From Flectobacillus roseus (GTDB taxonomy: Bacteria; Bacteroidota; Bacteroidia; Cytophagales; Spirosomataceae): a stretch of 64,000 bases of DNA. Position numbers and translations under genes: made by a program. The DNA lies in the NCBI RefSeq assembly GCF_030056665.1, contig NZ_JASHIG010000004.1; one strand, given 5' to 3'. Positions 52,078 to 59,813 of this stretch are shown here, piece by piece; the first letter of the stretch is position 1, and every line of letters begins with the position of its first letter. Below the pieces are notes generated by a model. It saw only the letters and a program-made list of their open reading frames with translations, was not told where the DNA came from and searched no databases.

Positions 52078-52872
52078 CTACATACTTGCGTCGATGAGTT
52101 CCGCTAAGTCATAAACTTTTACGGAGTCTTCTTTTTCTTTATTTTTTACGCCATCCGACATCATAACCATACAAAATGGACAAGCTACCGCAATGGTTTG
52201 TGCACCTGTTTCTAAAGCGTCTTCAATACGTTCTACGTTAATATCCTTATTCCCTTTTTCGGGTTCTTTAAACATTTGTGCACCACCAGCGCCACAGCAC
52301 AGACCTTTGGTACGACAACGCTTCATTTCTACCAATTCGGCATCAAGGGCTTCTAATACAGCTCTTGGCGCCTCATAAACCTCATTGGCACGACCCAAAT
52401 AGCAAGAATCATGATAGGTAATCTTTTTACCCTTGAAACTACCACCTTCTGCCATTTTGACTTTACCATCATTAATCAATTGTTGCAAATACTCCGAATG
52501 GTGCAATACCTCATAGTTGCCGCCAAGGGCAGGATATTCATTTTTGAGGGTATTGAAGCAATGCGGACACGCCGTAACGATTTTCTTGATACCATATCCA
52601 TCTAATACTTGAATGTTCATGGTAGCTTGCATTTGGAATAAAAACTCATTACCTGCACGACGTGCTGGGTCACCAGTACATGATTCTTCGGTACCTAAAA
52701 CCGCAAATTTAATTCCTACACGATTGAGAATTTTGGCAAAAGCAATCGTAACTTTTTTATATCGGTCATCAAATGACCCTGCACAACCTACCCAAAATAA
52801 GATTTCTGGGGTTTCGCCTTGCATAGCCATATCGGCCATGGTTGGCACTTTGAATTCTAGTGCTTGTGACAT
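52078..52872 (-). CDS. CCG-domain Fe-S protein (HdrB/GlpC/LutA-like)
   Basis: The 264-residue protein has two CCG domains: WVGCAGSFDDRYKK / VTACPHCFNTLKNEYP and ITYHDSCYLGR / KGLCCGAGGAQMF / VACPFCMVMM. Such domains bind a noncubane or ordinary [4Fe-4S] cluster in heterodisulfide-reductase-type electron transfer. The partner with ferredoxin-like clusters and membrane helices lies at 54042-55370; a hydrolase gene intervenes. Probably a soluble or peripheral subunit of a quinone-linked dehydrogenase. Confidence 0.92.
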   Translation of the reverse strand: MSQALEFKVPTMADMAMQGETPEILFWVGCAGSFDDRYKKVTIAFAKILNRVGIKFAVLGTEESCTGDPARRAGNEFLFQMQATMNIQVLDGYGIKKIVTACPHCFNTLKNEYPALGGNYEVLHHSEYLQQLINDGKVKMAEGGSFKGKKITYHDSCYLGRANEVYEAPRAVLEALDAELVEMKRCRTKGLCCGAGGAQMFKEPEKGNKDINVERIEDALETGAQTIAVACPFCMVMMSDGVKNKEKEDSVKVYDLAELIDASM

Positions 52873-52885
52873 CTGTTGTAATATT

Positions 52886-53884
52886 TTATGGTCGGAAAAC
52901 CTTTTCGTCTAAAAACTTTTCTGTGCCTTTTTGTACTCCTTCATAATCTTTCGAAAGTACATACGAGGCTATTACGTGATTGCCAGCATTTGGGAATACC
53001 TGTTTCTCCTTTTTCGAAGCATCCACGCCTAATTCATCATACATTTTGAGCATAGCAGGTACTGATACTACTTTATCCTGTTCTTGCTCATTTTTATAAT
53101 AATAAGCCAAATACGTTGGGCATTTTACTTTCGCAAATGTTTCTGGTGTCATCACATGAGTTAAGAAATTTTGCAAAGCAATTAGGCCATCTACATGATA
53201 ATGCGTTGACCAATATTTGGCATGAAGTGGATTGTAGGGTTTAAAATCTCGTATTTCTGAGCCCATAATAGCGGTAGCTAATTTTTTACCCCAAGGATTA
53301 TCAAGCGCTGCTGCATTTTTATCAAATATCTCAATACAAGGCGAATACAATACAATCGCTTTGATTTCTGGATGCCTCGAAGCAAGATATAAAGTAAGCG
53401 CCCCACCAAACGAAGTTCCTACTACGATGACTTCCTTACCCAGTTTTTTAGTAATCGCCAAAGCCTTTTCTACCGACTCTAATACTTGGTCTGAGGTAAG
53501 GTTTCGCATGGTGCTATCGCCCAAATTAATCCCATGACCAGCCAAACGTGCGAGGTACAAATTGGCATGGTACTTTTTGGCCAAATTAGTGTGAACAGGG
53601 TCACCTTCTTCTTGACTTGCCGAAAAACCATGAACGTACAAAAGCGCAACATCGGTTGGCTTTTTTTGTAAAGAATCAGCCCAAATAATTCTCGCCTGAT
53701 TATCTTCTCTAATCCCCTTCACAGCTTTTTCTTCGGCATTTATTTGAGCTTCGAGCGCACTCAAAGAATCGGGAAGACTAAAGCTGTAATCTTTCAAAGT
53801 TGGAGCATCAGGTTTGGGTCCCAATAAGTAGAGAATACCTCCAAACCCGATGACCCCGAAAAGTATGCTGATGAAGCGACGCAT
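52886..53884 (-). CDS. Membrane-anchored alpha/beta hydrolase
   Basis: With ATG 53884 (MRRFISILFGVIGFGGILYLLG) the protein has 332 residues and an N-terminal membrane anchor or signal. The alpha/beta hydrolase fold has LLYVHGFSASQEEGD, the nucleophile elbow VVGTSFGGALT and the His in PNAGNHVIAS. Ser-Asp-His esterase or lipase activity is expected. It ends 13 bp before the CCG-domain gene and so is probably in the same transcript. An open frame upstream to 53977 crosses repeat DNA and was rejected. Confidence 0.9.
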   Translation of the reverse strand: MRRFISILFGVIGFGGILYLLGPKPDAPTLKDYSFSLPDSLSALEAQINAEEKAVKGIREDNQARIIWADSLQKKPTDVALLYVHGFSASQEEGDPVHTNLAKKYHANLYLARLAGHGINLGDSTMRNLTSDQVLESVEKALAITKKLGKEVIVVGTSFGGALTLYLASRHPEIKAIVLYSPCIEIFDKNAAALDNPWGKKLATAIMGSEIRDFKPYNPLHAKYWSTHYHVDGLIALQNFLTHVMTPETFAKVKCPTYLAYYYKNEQEQDKVVSVPAMLKMYDELGVDASKKEKQVFPNAGNHVIASYVLSKDYEGVQKGTEKFLDEKVFRP

Positions 53885-53930
53885 ATTGTGTTTTGTTTTT
53901 TGAGTTAAAAGTTTTTTTTGAGGCACAAAG

Positions 53931-54037
53931 TGGCAGAGGCACATAGGCACAAAGTGAAAGTTAATTTTATGGCTCAAATTTTTTCGAATGAAACAAACAC
54001 TTTGTGCCTTTGTGCCTTTGAACCTTTGTGCCTTTGC
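53931..54037. repeat. AGGCACAAAGTG direct and inverted repeats
   Basis: AGGCACAAAGTG at 53931-53942 and 53945-53956, then complementary CACTTTGTGCCTTTGTGCCT and CCTTTGTGCCTTTG at 53998-54037. The arms can form a long imperfect hairpin between the two genes. Confidence 0.8.
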
Positions 54038-54041
54038 TACT

Positions 54042-55370
54042 CTATCCCTCCTTCTGCGCCCAATTGAATCGATCTGCTGGCGAGAATTTCCAAGGAGCTT
54101 GATTGTTTTCTAAGTTCGAAAACATCGCATTCCATGAGCCTGGGGCATCTGATTCTTCCATGATTTGGTATCGGCGCAATTGGAGAATAATATCTAATGG
54201 CGAAATATTGATAGGACATTCTTGTACACAGGCATTACACGTTGTACAAGCACGTAACTCCTCGGCTGAGATATAGTCGCCGTACAACGACTTTCCATCA
54301 TCCACGAATTGCCCCTTATTTTGCGTCATATTGCGTCCAACCTCCTCCAGACGGTCGCGAGTATCCATCATGATTTTTCGTGGCGATAACGCCTTTCCTG
54401 TTAGATTGGCAGGGCATTGCGATATACAACGACCACATTCGGTGCAAGAATAGGCATCCATCAAGTTTTTCCAAGTCAAATCTTTGATGTCTTTTGCTCC
54501 AAAACGACCAATTTCAGCAGGTGCGTCCGCAGCAGGTTGTTCGAGCCCCAGCATGATTTTTACTTCCTGCGTTACAGATGGCATATTAGCCATTTGTCCT
54601 TTGGCTTCCAAGTTTGAAAAATAGGTATTGGGAAACGCCAAGAAAATATGCAAATGCTTTGAATAAGTCACATATACGGCAAAAGCCAAAATCCCAAGGA
54701 TATGCAACCACCACGCCAATCGCTCATAGGCAATCAAAGCAGTTGTGTTCCATCCCTCAAAAATCGGTTTGAGAAATCCACTAAATGCAAACGTTCCTAC
54801 AGGATGATAATGCTCAACACCTCTCGATTGCAAAACGCTGTCGGCAGCGTTCATGCTCAAAAGAAAAAACATCAAGATAATTTCTGAAAACAAAATCGTA
54901 TTAGCGTCGATTTCTGGAAAACCACTCAACTCACGGTGGCGAGTAGCTTGAAGGCGTTCTACTTTGGTAATATTTCTACGAATCAAGAAAATCACACACA
55001 CGACCAATACCCCAAAAGCCATTGTTTCGAAGAAATTAATCAATAGGGGATAGACATCACCCAAAATTGGCGCAAAAAGTCGGTGAGTCCCCAAAAGCCC
55101 ATCTAAGACGATTTCGAGCACCTCGACATTGATTAGCAAAAAACCTGCGTAAATAACAAAGTGCATTAAACCAATCAAGGGGCGGTCAAACATCTTTTGT
55201 TGTCCAAAAGCAATTCGTAGCATCATAGCACGACGTTCTTCGGGACGGTCGCTACGGTCTTCATCACGACCCAGTAAAATCGTGTTGCGAATAGTTTTGA
55301 TTCGTTGTCCGATAAAATACCCTGCCGCAGCTAATGCTAACAGAAATAGGATTTGTTGTACGACTTGCAT
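54042..55370 (-). CDS. Membrane Fe-S oxidoreductase subunit (HdrC/NarI-like fusion)
   Basis: This 442-residue protein has four to five transmembrane helices in the first 260 residues, resembling the cytochrome b/NarI-type membrane domain. Two [4Fe-4S] ferredoxin motifs follow: CTECGRCISQCPANLTG and CTTCNACVQECPINISP. It probably passes electrons between the quinone pool and the CCG-domain protein at 52078. An operator-like palindrome overlaps the candidate promoter upstream (55497-55545). Confidence 0.93.
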   Translation of the reverse strand: MQVVQQILFLLALAAAGYFIGQRIKTIRNTILLGRDEDRSDRPEERRAMMLRIAFGQQKMFDRPLIGLMHFVIYAGFLLINVEVLEIVLDGLLGTHRLFAPILGDVYPLLINFFETMAFGVLVVCVIFLIRRNITKVERLQATRHRELSGFPEIDANTILFSEIILMFFLLSMNAADSVLQSRGVEHYHPVGTFAFSGFLKPIFEGWNTTALIAYERLAWWLHILGILAFAVYVTYSKHLHIFLAFPNTYFSNLEAKGQMANMPSVTQEVKIMLGLEQPAADAPAEIGRFGAKDIKDLTWKNLMDAYSCTECGRCISQCPANLTGKALSPRKIMMDTRDRLEEVGRNMTQNKGQFVDDGKSLYGDYISAEELRACTTCNACVQECPINISPLDIILQLRRYQIMEESDAPGSWNAMFSNLENNQAPWKFSPADRFNWAQKEG

Positions 55371-55496
55371 AGTAAGTTGAGATTATTGCTGATTACTTTT
55401 GGTAGGGACAAAATCTTTGAAAAACTACCTGATTTTGTCTTAAAAAGCTTCCAAATATATTCTTTTAATATTTTTTCATGAAAAAACTGCATATTG

Positions 55497-55527
55497 CAAA
55501 GATGGGTAAAATTAAAATAGTATGCAA
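55497..55527 (-). promoter_or_regulatory. Candidate promoter of the Fe-S oxidoreductase operon
   Basis: On the minus strand TTG (complement of 55525-55527), a 20-nt spacer and CATCTTTG (complement of 55497-55504) fit the Bacteroidota promoter with one mismatch. The -33 lies in the centre of the palindrome. Confidence 0.5.
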
Positions 55528-55545
55528 GCATACTATTTTAATTTT
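55508..55545. promoter_or_regulatory. 38-bp perfect palindrome, operator-like
   Basis: 18-bp arms (55508-55525, 55528-55545) with a 2-nt centre; the core is AGTATGCAAGCATACT. It covers the -33 of the minus-strand promoter. A terminator reading is possible because T-rich DNA follows on the plus strand, but no plus-strand gene precedes it. Confidence 0.65.
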
Positions 55546-55655
55546 TTTCTATTTTTTTGTAAATTTTTTTATTGATGTAACTTTCTGAAAATCAAACAAA
55601 AAGCCCCTAATTTTAGAGATTTCGCAATTTTTTTTCATTTTTTTTGCGAAAACAT

Positions 55656-55686
55656 TTTGGTTTTTAAAATCTGTCTACTAATTTTG
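55656..55686 (+). promoter_or_regulatory. Promoter of tRNA-Phe
   Basis: TTTG at 55656-55659, 19-nt spacer, TAATTTTG at 55679-55686, about 52 nt before the tRNA. Confidence 0.75.
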
Positions 55687-55737
55687 CAGTCCCGAAACAC
55701 ACGAACAAAACACGAAAATGTAACGGGAAATCAGAAC

Positions 55738-55810
55738 GGTGAAGTAGCTCAGTTGGTAGAGCATCGGACTGAAAATCCGTGTGTCGGCGGTTCGAGTCCG
55801 CCCTTTACCA
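55738..55810 (+). tRNA. tRNA-Phe (anticodon GAA), CCA not encoded
   Basis: Acceptor GGTGAAG pairs with CTTTACC (one G-T), the D-arm is AGCTCAGTTGGTAGAGC, the anticodon stem CGGA-loop-TCCG carries GAA, and the T-arm is GGCGG-TTCGAGT-CCGCC. 73 nt with discriminator A and no genomic CCA, in contrast to the tRNA-Asn here. Confidence 0.96.
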
Positions 55811-55811
55811 C

Positions 55812-55846
55812 AAAAACCCTCTCAGATTCATTTCTGAGGGGGTTTT
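55812..55846 (+). terminator. Terminator of tRNA-Phe
   Basis: AACCCTCTCAGA pairs with TCTGAGGGGGTT and TTTT follows. Confidence 0.8.
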
Positions 55847-55945
55847 GTGATTTTAGGGGAAATTTGAAAGATTTCTTTCTCTCCACAAAAATTGTGGCTA
55901 TATTATCTCTAAAACTTATCTATTTCACATCTAAGCTCATTTCAG

Positions 55946-56908
55946 ATGATTGATGTCCGAAGTTCTATTCAAAAACTCAAATCCATTCGACAGGGCACTT
56001 CCAAATATGGAAATGCCCCACATAAGCTTATTTTGATTCTGACAATTATCGAGTTAATTGAAAACGGACACTTTCCAAAGAATGAATTTTACATTGACCC
56101 TGACTTTGTAGCACATTTTAGAGAAAACTGGACTCTTTTGGTTGATACAGCACATAGTCCAGACTTTACTCAGCCTTTCTATTATCTTCAAAACGAAAAG
56201 TTAGCGGGAGAGCCTTTTTGGAAACTTCATCTCAATTTTGGTTTTACCCTCACAAATCATATCAAGAGCATCAATGTTTTAAAGGACGTAGTTAAATACG
56301 CTTCATTTCAGGAGGACTTTTATCTCTTATTACAAAATTCAGAATTTAGACTTTTAGCACAACATACCATTCTTGAGACCTATTTTACAAAAACGAAGGA
56401 GCAATTCGTCATCGCCAAACAATTTGGGAAAGGATATATCAACGATTTAGAAGGCTTTTTGTTGAACGAAAAGGAAGCCCCAATTTATAATATTGGCTTC
56501 AGCTCAATCGATGAAGAGGAAGTTTTTGTCAGAAGTGGATTATTTCCACGCTTAATAAGAAAAGTTTACTCTTCCACTTGCTGTATGTCAGGAATGAAAC
56601 TTATCACTGATTTTGGTGGAGATTTAATTGAAGCTGCCCACATCATCCCGTTTAGTGTTTCAAAAGATGATAAAGTCACGAATGGATTAGCCCTTTGTCC
56701 AAACCTACATACAGCGTTTGATAAAGGTCTTGTGAGTATTGATGACCATTTTAGGATTTTGGTTTCTTCACAAATTAGTGAAAACACAGAACATCCTTAC
56801 AGTCTGGCACAATTACGTCAAAAAAAGATCATAATGCCATTTGGATCAAAACACTACCCTAATATTGAGAATATTCGTTGGCATCGCGAACATATTTTTA
56901 AAGATTAG
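55946..56908 (+). CDS. HNH endonuclease (putative restriction type)
   Basis: The 320-residue protein has an N-terminal helical region typical of this family (KLKSIRQGTSKYGNAPHKLILILTIIELIE) and a C-terminal HNH nuclease: EAAHIIPFSVSKDDKVTNGLALCPNLHTAFDKGL, with His, Asn and His of the metal finger. Homologues are solitary HNH nucleases called putative restriction endonucleases, probably type IV/modification-dependent or defence related. It starts 135 bp after tRNA-Phe and its 3' end overlaps the converging HTH gene by 11 bp. Confidence 0.88.
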   Translation: MIDVRSSIQKLKSIRQGTSKYGNAPHKLILILTIIELIENGHFPKNEFYIDPDFVAHFRENWTLLVDTAHSPDFTQPFYYLQNEKLAGEPFWKLHLNFGFTLTNHIKSINVLKDVVKYASFQEDFYLLLQNSEFRLLAQHTILETYFTKTKEQFVIAKQFGKGYINDLEGFLLNEKEAPIYNIGFSSIDEEEVFVRSGLFPRLIRKVYSSTCCMSGMKLITDFGGDLIEAAHIIPFSVSKDDKVTNGLALCPNLHTAFDKGLVSIDDHFRILVSSQISENTEHPYSLAQLRQKKIIMPFGSKHYPNIENIRWHREHIFKD

Positions 56909-57422
56909 TATCCACCACTTCCACCTTCAATTCCTTTCCCAAACCCAATGCTACAATTTTGTGAAGGGTTTCTAGCTGAATATCGCTTTTACCGTTTTCA
57001 ATTCTCGAAATATAATTTCTGGTTGTACCTGCGCTCAAAGCTACTTCTGCTTGGCTAAGACCAGCTTTTTCTCGGGCTTCTTTCAACATAACTCCTACGG
57101 GAATTGTATCTATGTTCTTGATGAAATGACTTTGTTCATAAAGAACGTCTGGGTCGAGGCTAGTGGGAACTTCAATACGCTTGTTTCTAAAATTTACTAC
57201 AGAGGTATGATTCAACCATTCTAATGTTTTTGACTCACTCACGGCCACATTCTTGAATACCTCCCAATCTTTCAGTGCTAGAAGATGTTCGTTAGCGTTT
57301 TTATTCCATTGTTGAAAAAATGGCTCGAAATCTATCACTCGTATCTCAGCCGTAGTCCAAATTACGGTGATTTTATACGGCTCAATTGATACTATCTTAG
57401 TAATACGGGGTAATTTATTCAT
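56898..57422 (-). CDS. DUF2442 + XRE helix-turn-helix protein (antitoxin-like)
   Basis: The 174-residue protein joins an N-terminal DUF2442 domain (KIVSIEPYKITVIWTTAEIRVIDF, with LEWLNHTSVVNF) to a C-terminal Cro/C1 HTH (MLKEAREKAGLSQAEVALSAGTTRNYISRIENGKSDIQLETLHKI). It overlaps the upstream DUF4160 gene by 8 nt. DUF4160-DUF2442 pairs are a predicted toxin-antitoxin arrangement; the HTH would bind the pair's own promoter, where a perfect palindrome exists (57691-57708). Confidence 0.85.
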   Translation of the reverse strand: MNKLPRITKIVSIEPYKITVIWTTAEIRVIDFEPFFQQWNKNANEHLLALKDWEVFKNVAVSESKTLEWLNHTSVVNFRNKRIEVPTSLDPDVLYEQSHFIKNIDTIPVGVMLKEAREKAGLSQAEVALSAGTTRNYISRIENGKSDIQLETLHKIVALGLGKELKVEVVDTNL

Positions 57423-57660
57423 GGCGTCGAGTATTAGGATTAAATTGAAAAAACAACTCTAATAATTCTTCTTGATTTTCTTTCGCAAACTGTATTACCT
57501 TTTTAAGCTGCTTAGTGGGGAAATCACCTTTATGAACCGAGCATAATCGAATATCAATCAAAATCTCATACTCTCCATAAAGTGCATGAAAATGAGGAGG
57601 TAAGTGGTCGTTAAAATAGAGATAAATTCGTATCCCATCAAGAAATTCGTAGAGAGGCAT
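57415..57660 (-). CDS. DUF4160 protein (predicted toxin partner)
   Basis: This 81-residue protein starts PLYEFLDGIRIYLYFNDHLPPHFHALYGEYE and is a clear DUF4160 member with the conserved HLPPHFHA block. It is the first gene of the pair and overlaps the DUF2442-HTH gene by 8 nt. A toxin role is predicted from this pairing in many genomes, not proven; no known RNase motif is visible. Confidence 0.88.
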   Translation of the reverse strand: MPLYEFLDGIRIYLYFNDHLPPHFHALYGEYEILIDIRLCSVHKGDFPTKQLKKVIQFAKENQEELLELFFQFNPNTRRHE

Positions 57661-58005
57661 AAATCAATAATGTATTAGATATAGAATTTTGTTACCTAAT
57701 TAGGTAACACTTTTTCAATATTAGTGAATTTACAGACAATTTCCAAGCAATAACCCTCTGATTATTTTCAACTTACGTTATTCTGCTATCATGAATCAGA
57801 ATAATACTTTCACCATAATTCTCATTATCTGAATTTTCCAATACCTATTTATTACCACCATTTCCAGTAAATCCTTCTATCCTTGGTTAATATTTGCTTA
57901 TATTTTGGTAAAATGTACATAGCGCTTCCTTCTTGAATAAAGTAATTTTACGTTATACCCATTTATCTTGGGAAACCGTCATGGGCATCTTAACTATCAT
58001 TATGT
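57661..58005. other. Divergent region between the DUF4160 pair and the DUF885 gene
   Basis: It holds the operator-like palindrome at 57691-57708; the rest is AT-rich with no coding potential. Confidence 0.6.
57691..57708. promoter_or_regulatory. Operator-like palindrome GTTACCTAATTAGGTAAC
   Basis: A perfect 18-bp palindrome 31 bp upstream of the DUF4160 start, where an autoregulating HTH antitoxin would bind. Confidence 0.65.
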
Positions 58006-59727
58006 ATGAAACACTTCGTCAATTTATGCTTTATTACTTTTGGGATGGTTTTGTTGGGTATTGTACCAAGCTGGGCACAAAAAACAACAGCCAACGATGC
58101 CTTGAGACAACTCATCGAGATGTATCATGCCGATCGTGGTAACCTACAGCGTTTTTATACAATTGACCATTCTCCTGAGCGTAGAGAGCGATTCAAAGCT
58201 TTGGCTCAGTCTTACCTTTCGCAACTACAGCCAATTGATTATAATGCCCTCGATGCTGGCGGGCGTGTGGATTACTTGTTGATTAAAAGGGATTGGGAAG
58301 ATGTCCTTTACCAATGTCAGGAAGAAGCTACCGCCTTTCAGCAGTTGGCAAACTGGTTTCCATTTGCACAGGTGATTTATGATGCAGAAAAGGCTCGCCG
58401 TAGAGGACTTATGCCCGATTCGCCCAAATTGGCGTCGGAACTTAATCAATGTGTGAAACAAATTGCGGGTCTACAAGCCAAGTTAAAAGAAACAAAAACC
58501 CTTACCAAAGATTTATCTAACCGTGGTAGTCGTATTGCCTTGGGGTTAAAATCTGCCTTAAACTCTGTTTTCAGTTTTTATAATGGCTACGACCCAATGT
58601 TTACTTGGTGGATGGCAAAACCTTATGCCGAGCTAGATAGCGTCTTAAAGGGCTATTCTACGGCTTTTTTGAAGGCTACCACCGTAAGTTCTCAGGTCAA
58701 AAACGATGCTTCGGGGATTGTTGGCAATCCTATCGGCAAAGAAGAACTCACACGTAAACTGAAATTAGAAATGATTCCGTATTCGCCAGAAGAACTGGTG
58801 GAGATAGCCAACAAGGAATTTGCTTGGTGCGACGCCGAAATGCTGAAGGCTAGTCGTGAGATGGGGTTTGGTGATAATTGGAAAGCAGCTTTAGAAAAAG
58901 TGAAACAAACGGCCGTTCCGCCAGGGCAACAACCTGCGGCGATGGTCAAACTCTATGAGGAATCTATCGCCTTTTTGAAAGATAATAACTTGATTACGAT
59001 TCCGCCATTGGCGGAAGAAACTTGGCGCTTGTCGATGATGAGTCCTGAGCGCCAGTTGGTCAATCCTTTCTTTTTGGGTGGCGAAGAGTTTATTGTTTCA
59101 TACCCTACCAACACGATGACGCATGACCAAAAAATGATGAGTATGCGTGGCAACAATCCTCATTTTTCGAGAGCTACCGTACATCATGAACTCATTGCGG
59201 GACACGGATTGCAGTCGTTTATGACCCGTAGATATAAAACTTATCGTCATTTCGAAACGCCATTTTGGGTAGAAGGCTGGTCGCTTTATTGGGAAATGTT
59301 GTTATATGATTTGAAATTTCCTCGTTCGGCAGAAGACCGCGTTGGGATGTTATTCTGGCGTATGCACCGCTGTGCTCGTATTATTTTCTCGCTCAATTAT
59401 CATATTGGCAAATGGTCGCCACAAGAGTGTATCGACTTTTTGGTAGACCGTGTAGGGCACGAATATGCTAATGCCGAGGGCGAAGTACGTCGTTCGTTTG
59501 TAGGAGGTTATGACCCATTGTACCAAATCGCCTATATGATTGGAGGCTTACAAATCAGAGCCTTGAAAGATGAATTGGTTGGTACGAAAAAAATGACTTA
59601 TCAACAATTTCATGATCAATTTATGCAAGAGAACAAGCTCCCAATCGAAATGATGCGCGCTATCCTTTCTCGCAAACTTTTACCAAAAGACTATCAAACC
59701 AACTGGAGATTTTATTCACTTAAATAA
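58006..59727 (+). CDS. Exported DUF885 hydrolase
   Basis: The 573-residue protein has a signal peptide (FVNLCFITFGMVLLGIVPSWAQ). It is a DUF885 member, a zincin-like helical metallo-hydrolase: the site RATVHHELIAGHGLQ has two His and Glu in HELIAGH, with the downstream EGWSLYWEMLLYDL supplying a Glu. Family relatives are thought to be peptidases of the M32-like fold; the substrate is unknown. The first in-frame ATG at 58006 fits the signal peptide. Confidence 0.92.
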   Translation: MKHFVNLCFITFGMVLLGIVPSWAQKTTANDALRQLIEMYHADRGNLQRFYTIDHSPERRERFKALAQSYLSQLQPIDYNALDAGGRVDYLLIKRDWEDVLYQCQEEATAFQQLANWFPFAQVIYDAEKARRRGLMPDSPKLASELNQCVKQIAGLQAKLKETKTLTKDLSNRGSRIALGLKSALNSVFSFYNGYDPMFTWWMAKPYAELDSVLKGYSTAFLKATTVSSQVKNDASGIVGNPIGKEELTRKLKLEMIPYSPEELVEIANKEFAWCDAEMLKASREMGFGDNWKAALEKVKQTAVPPGQQPAAMVKLYEESIAFLKDNNLITIPPLAEETWRLSMMSPERQLVNPFFLGGEEFIVSYPTNTMTHDQKMMSMRGNNPHFSRATVHHELIAGHGLQSFMTRRYKTYRHFETPFWVEGWSLYWEMLLYDLKFPRSAEDRVGMLFWRMHRCARIIFSLNYHIGKWSPQECIDFLVDRVGHEYANAEGEVRRSFVGGYDPLYQIAYMIGGLQIRALKDELVGTKKMTYQQFHDQFMQENKLPIEMMRAILSRKLLPKDYQTNWRFYSLK

Positions 59728-59730
59728 TAG

Positions 59731-59805
59731 AAGAATTTGAAGATTTGGAAATTTGAAAATGTGACTGCTCATCTTCAAATTTTCAAATCTCCAAATTTTC
59801 AAATC
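59731..59805. repeat. TTTGAAAATTTGGAGAT inverted repeat
   Basis: GAATTTGAAGATTTGGAAAT and TTGAAAATG are mirrored after a short loop by CATCTTCAAATTTTCAAATC and so on. It can form a long imperfect hairpin after the DUF885 gene. A similar stretch lies at about 1780-1825. Confidence 0.75.
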
Positions 59806-59813
59806 AACATACC

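Noticed and set aside
55738..58005. Integrative element using tRNA-Phe as attachment site
   Set aside because: No integrase and no repeat of the tRNA 3' end found near 57660-58005.
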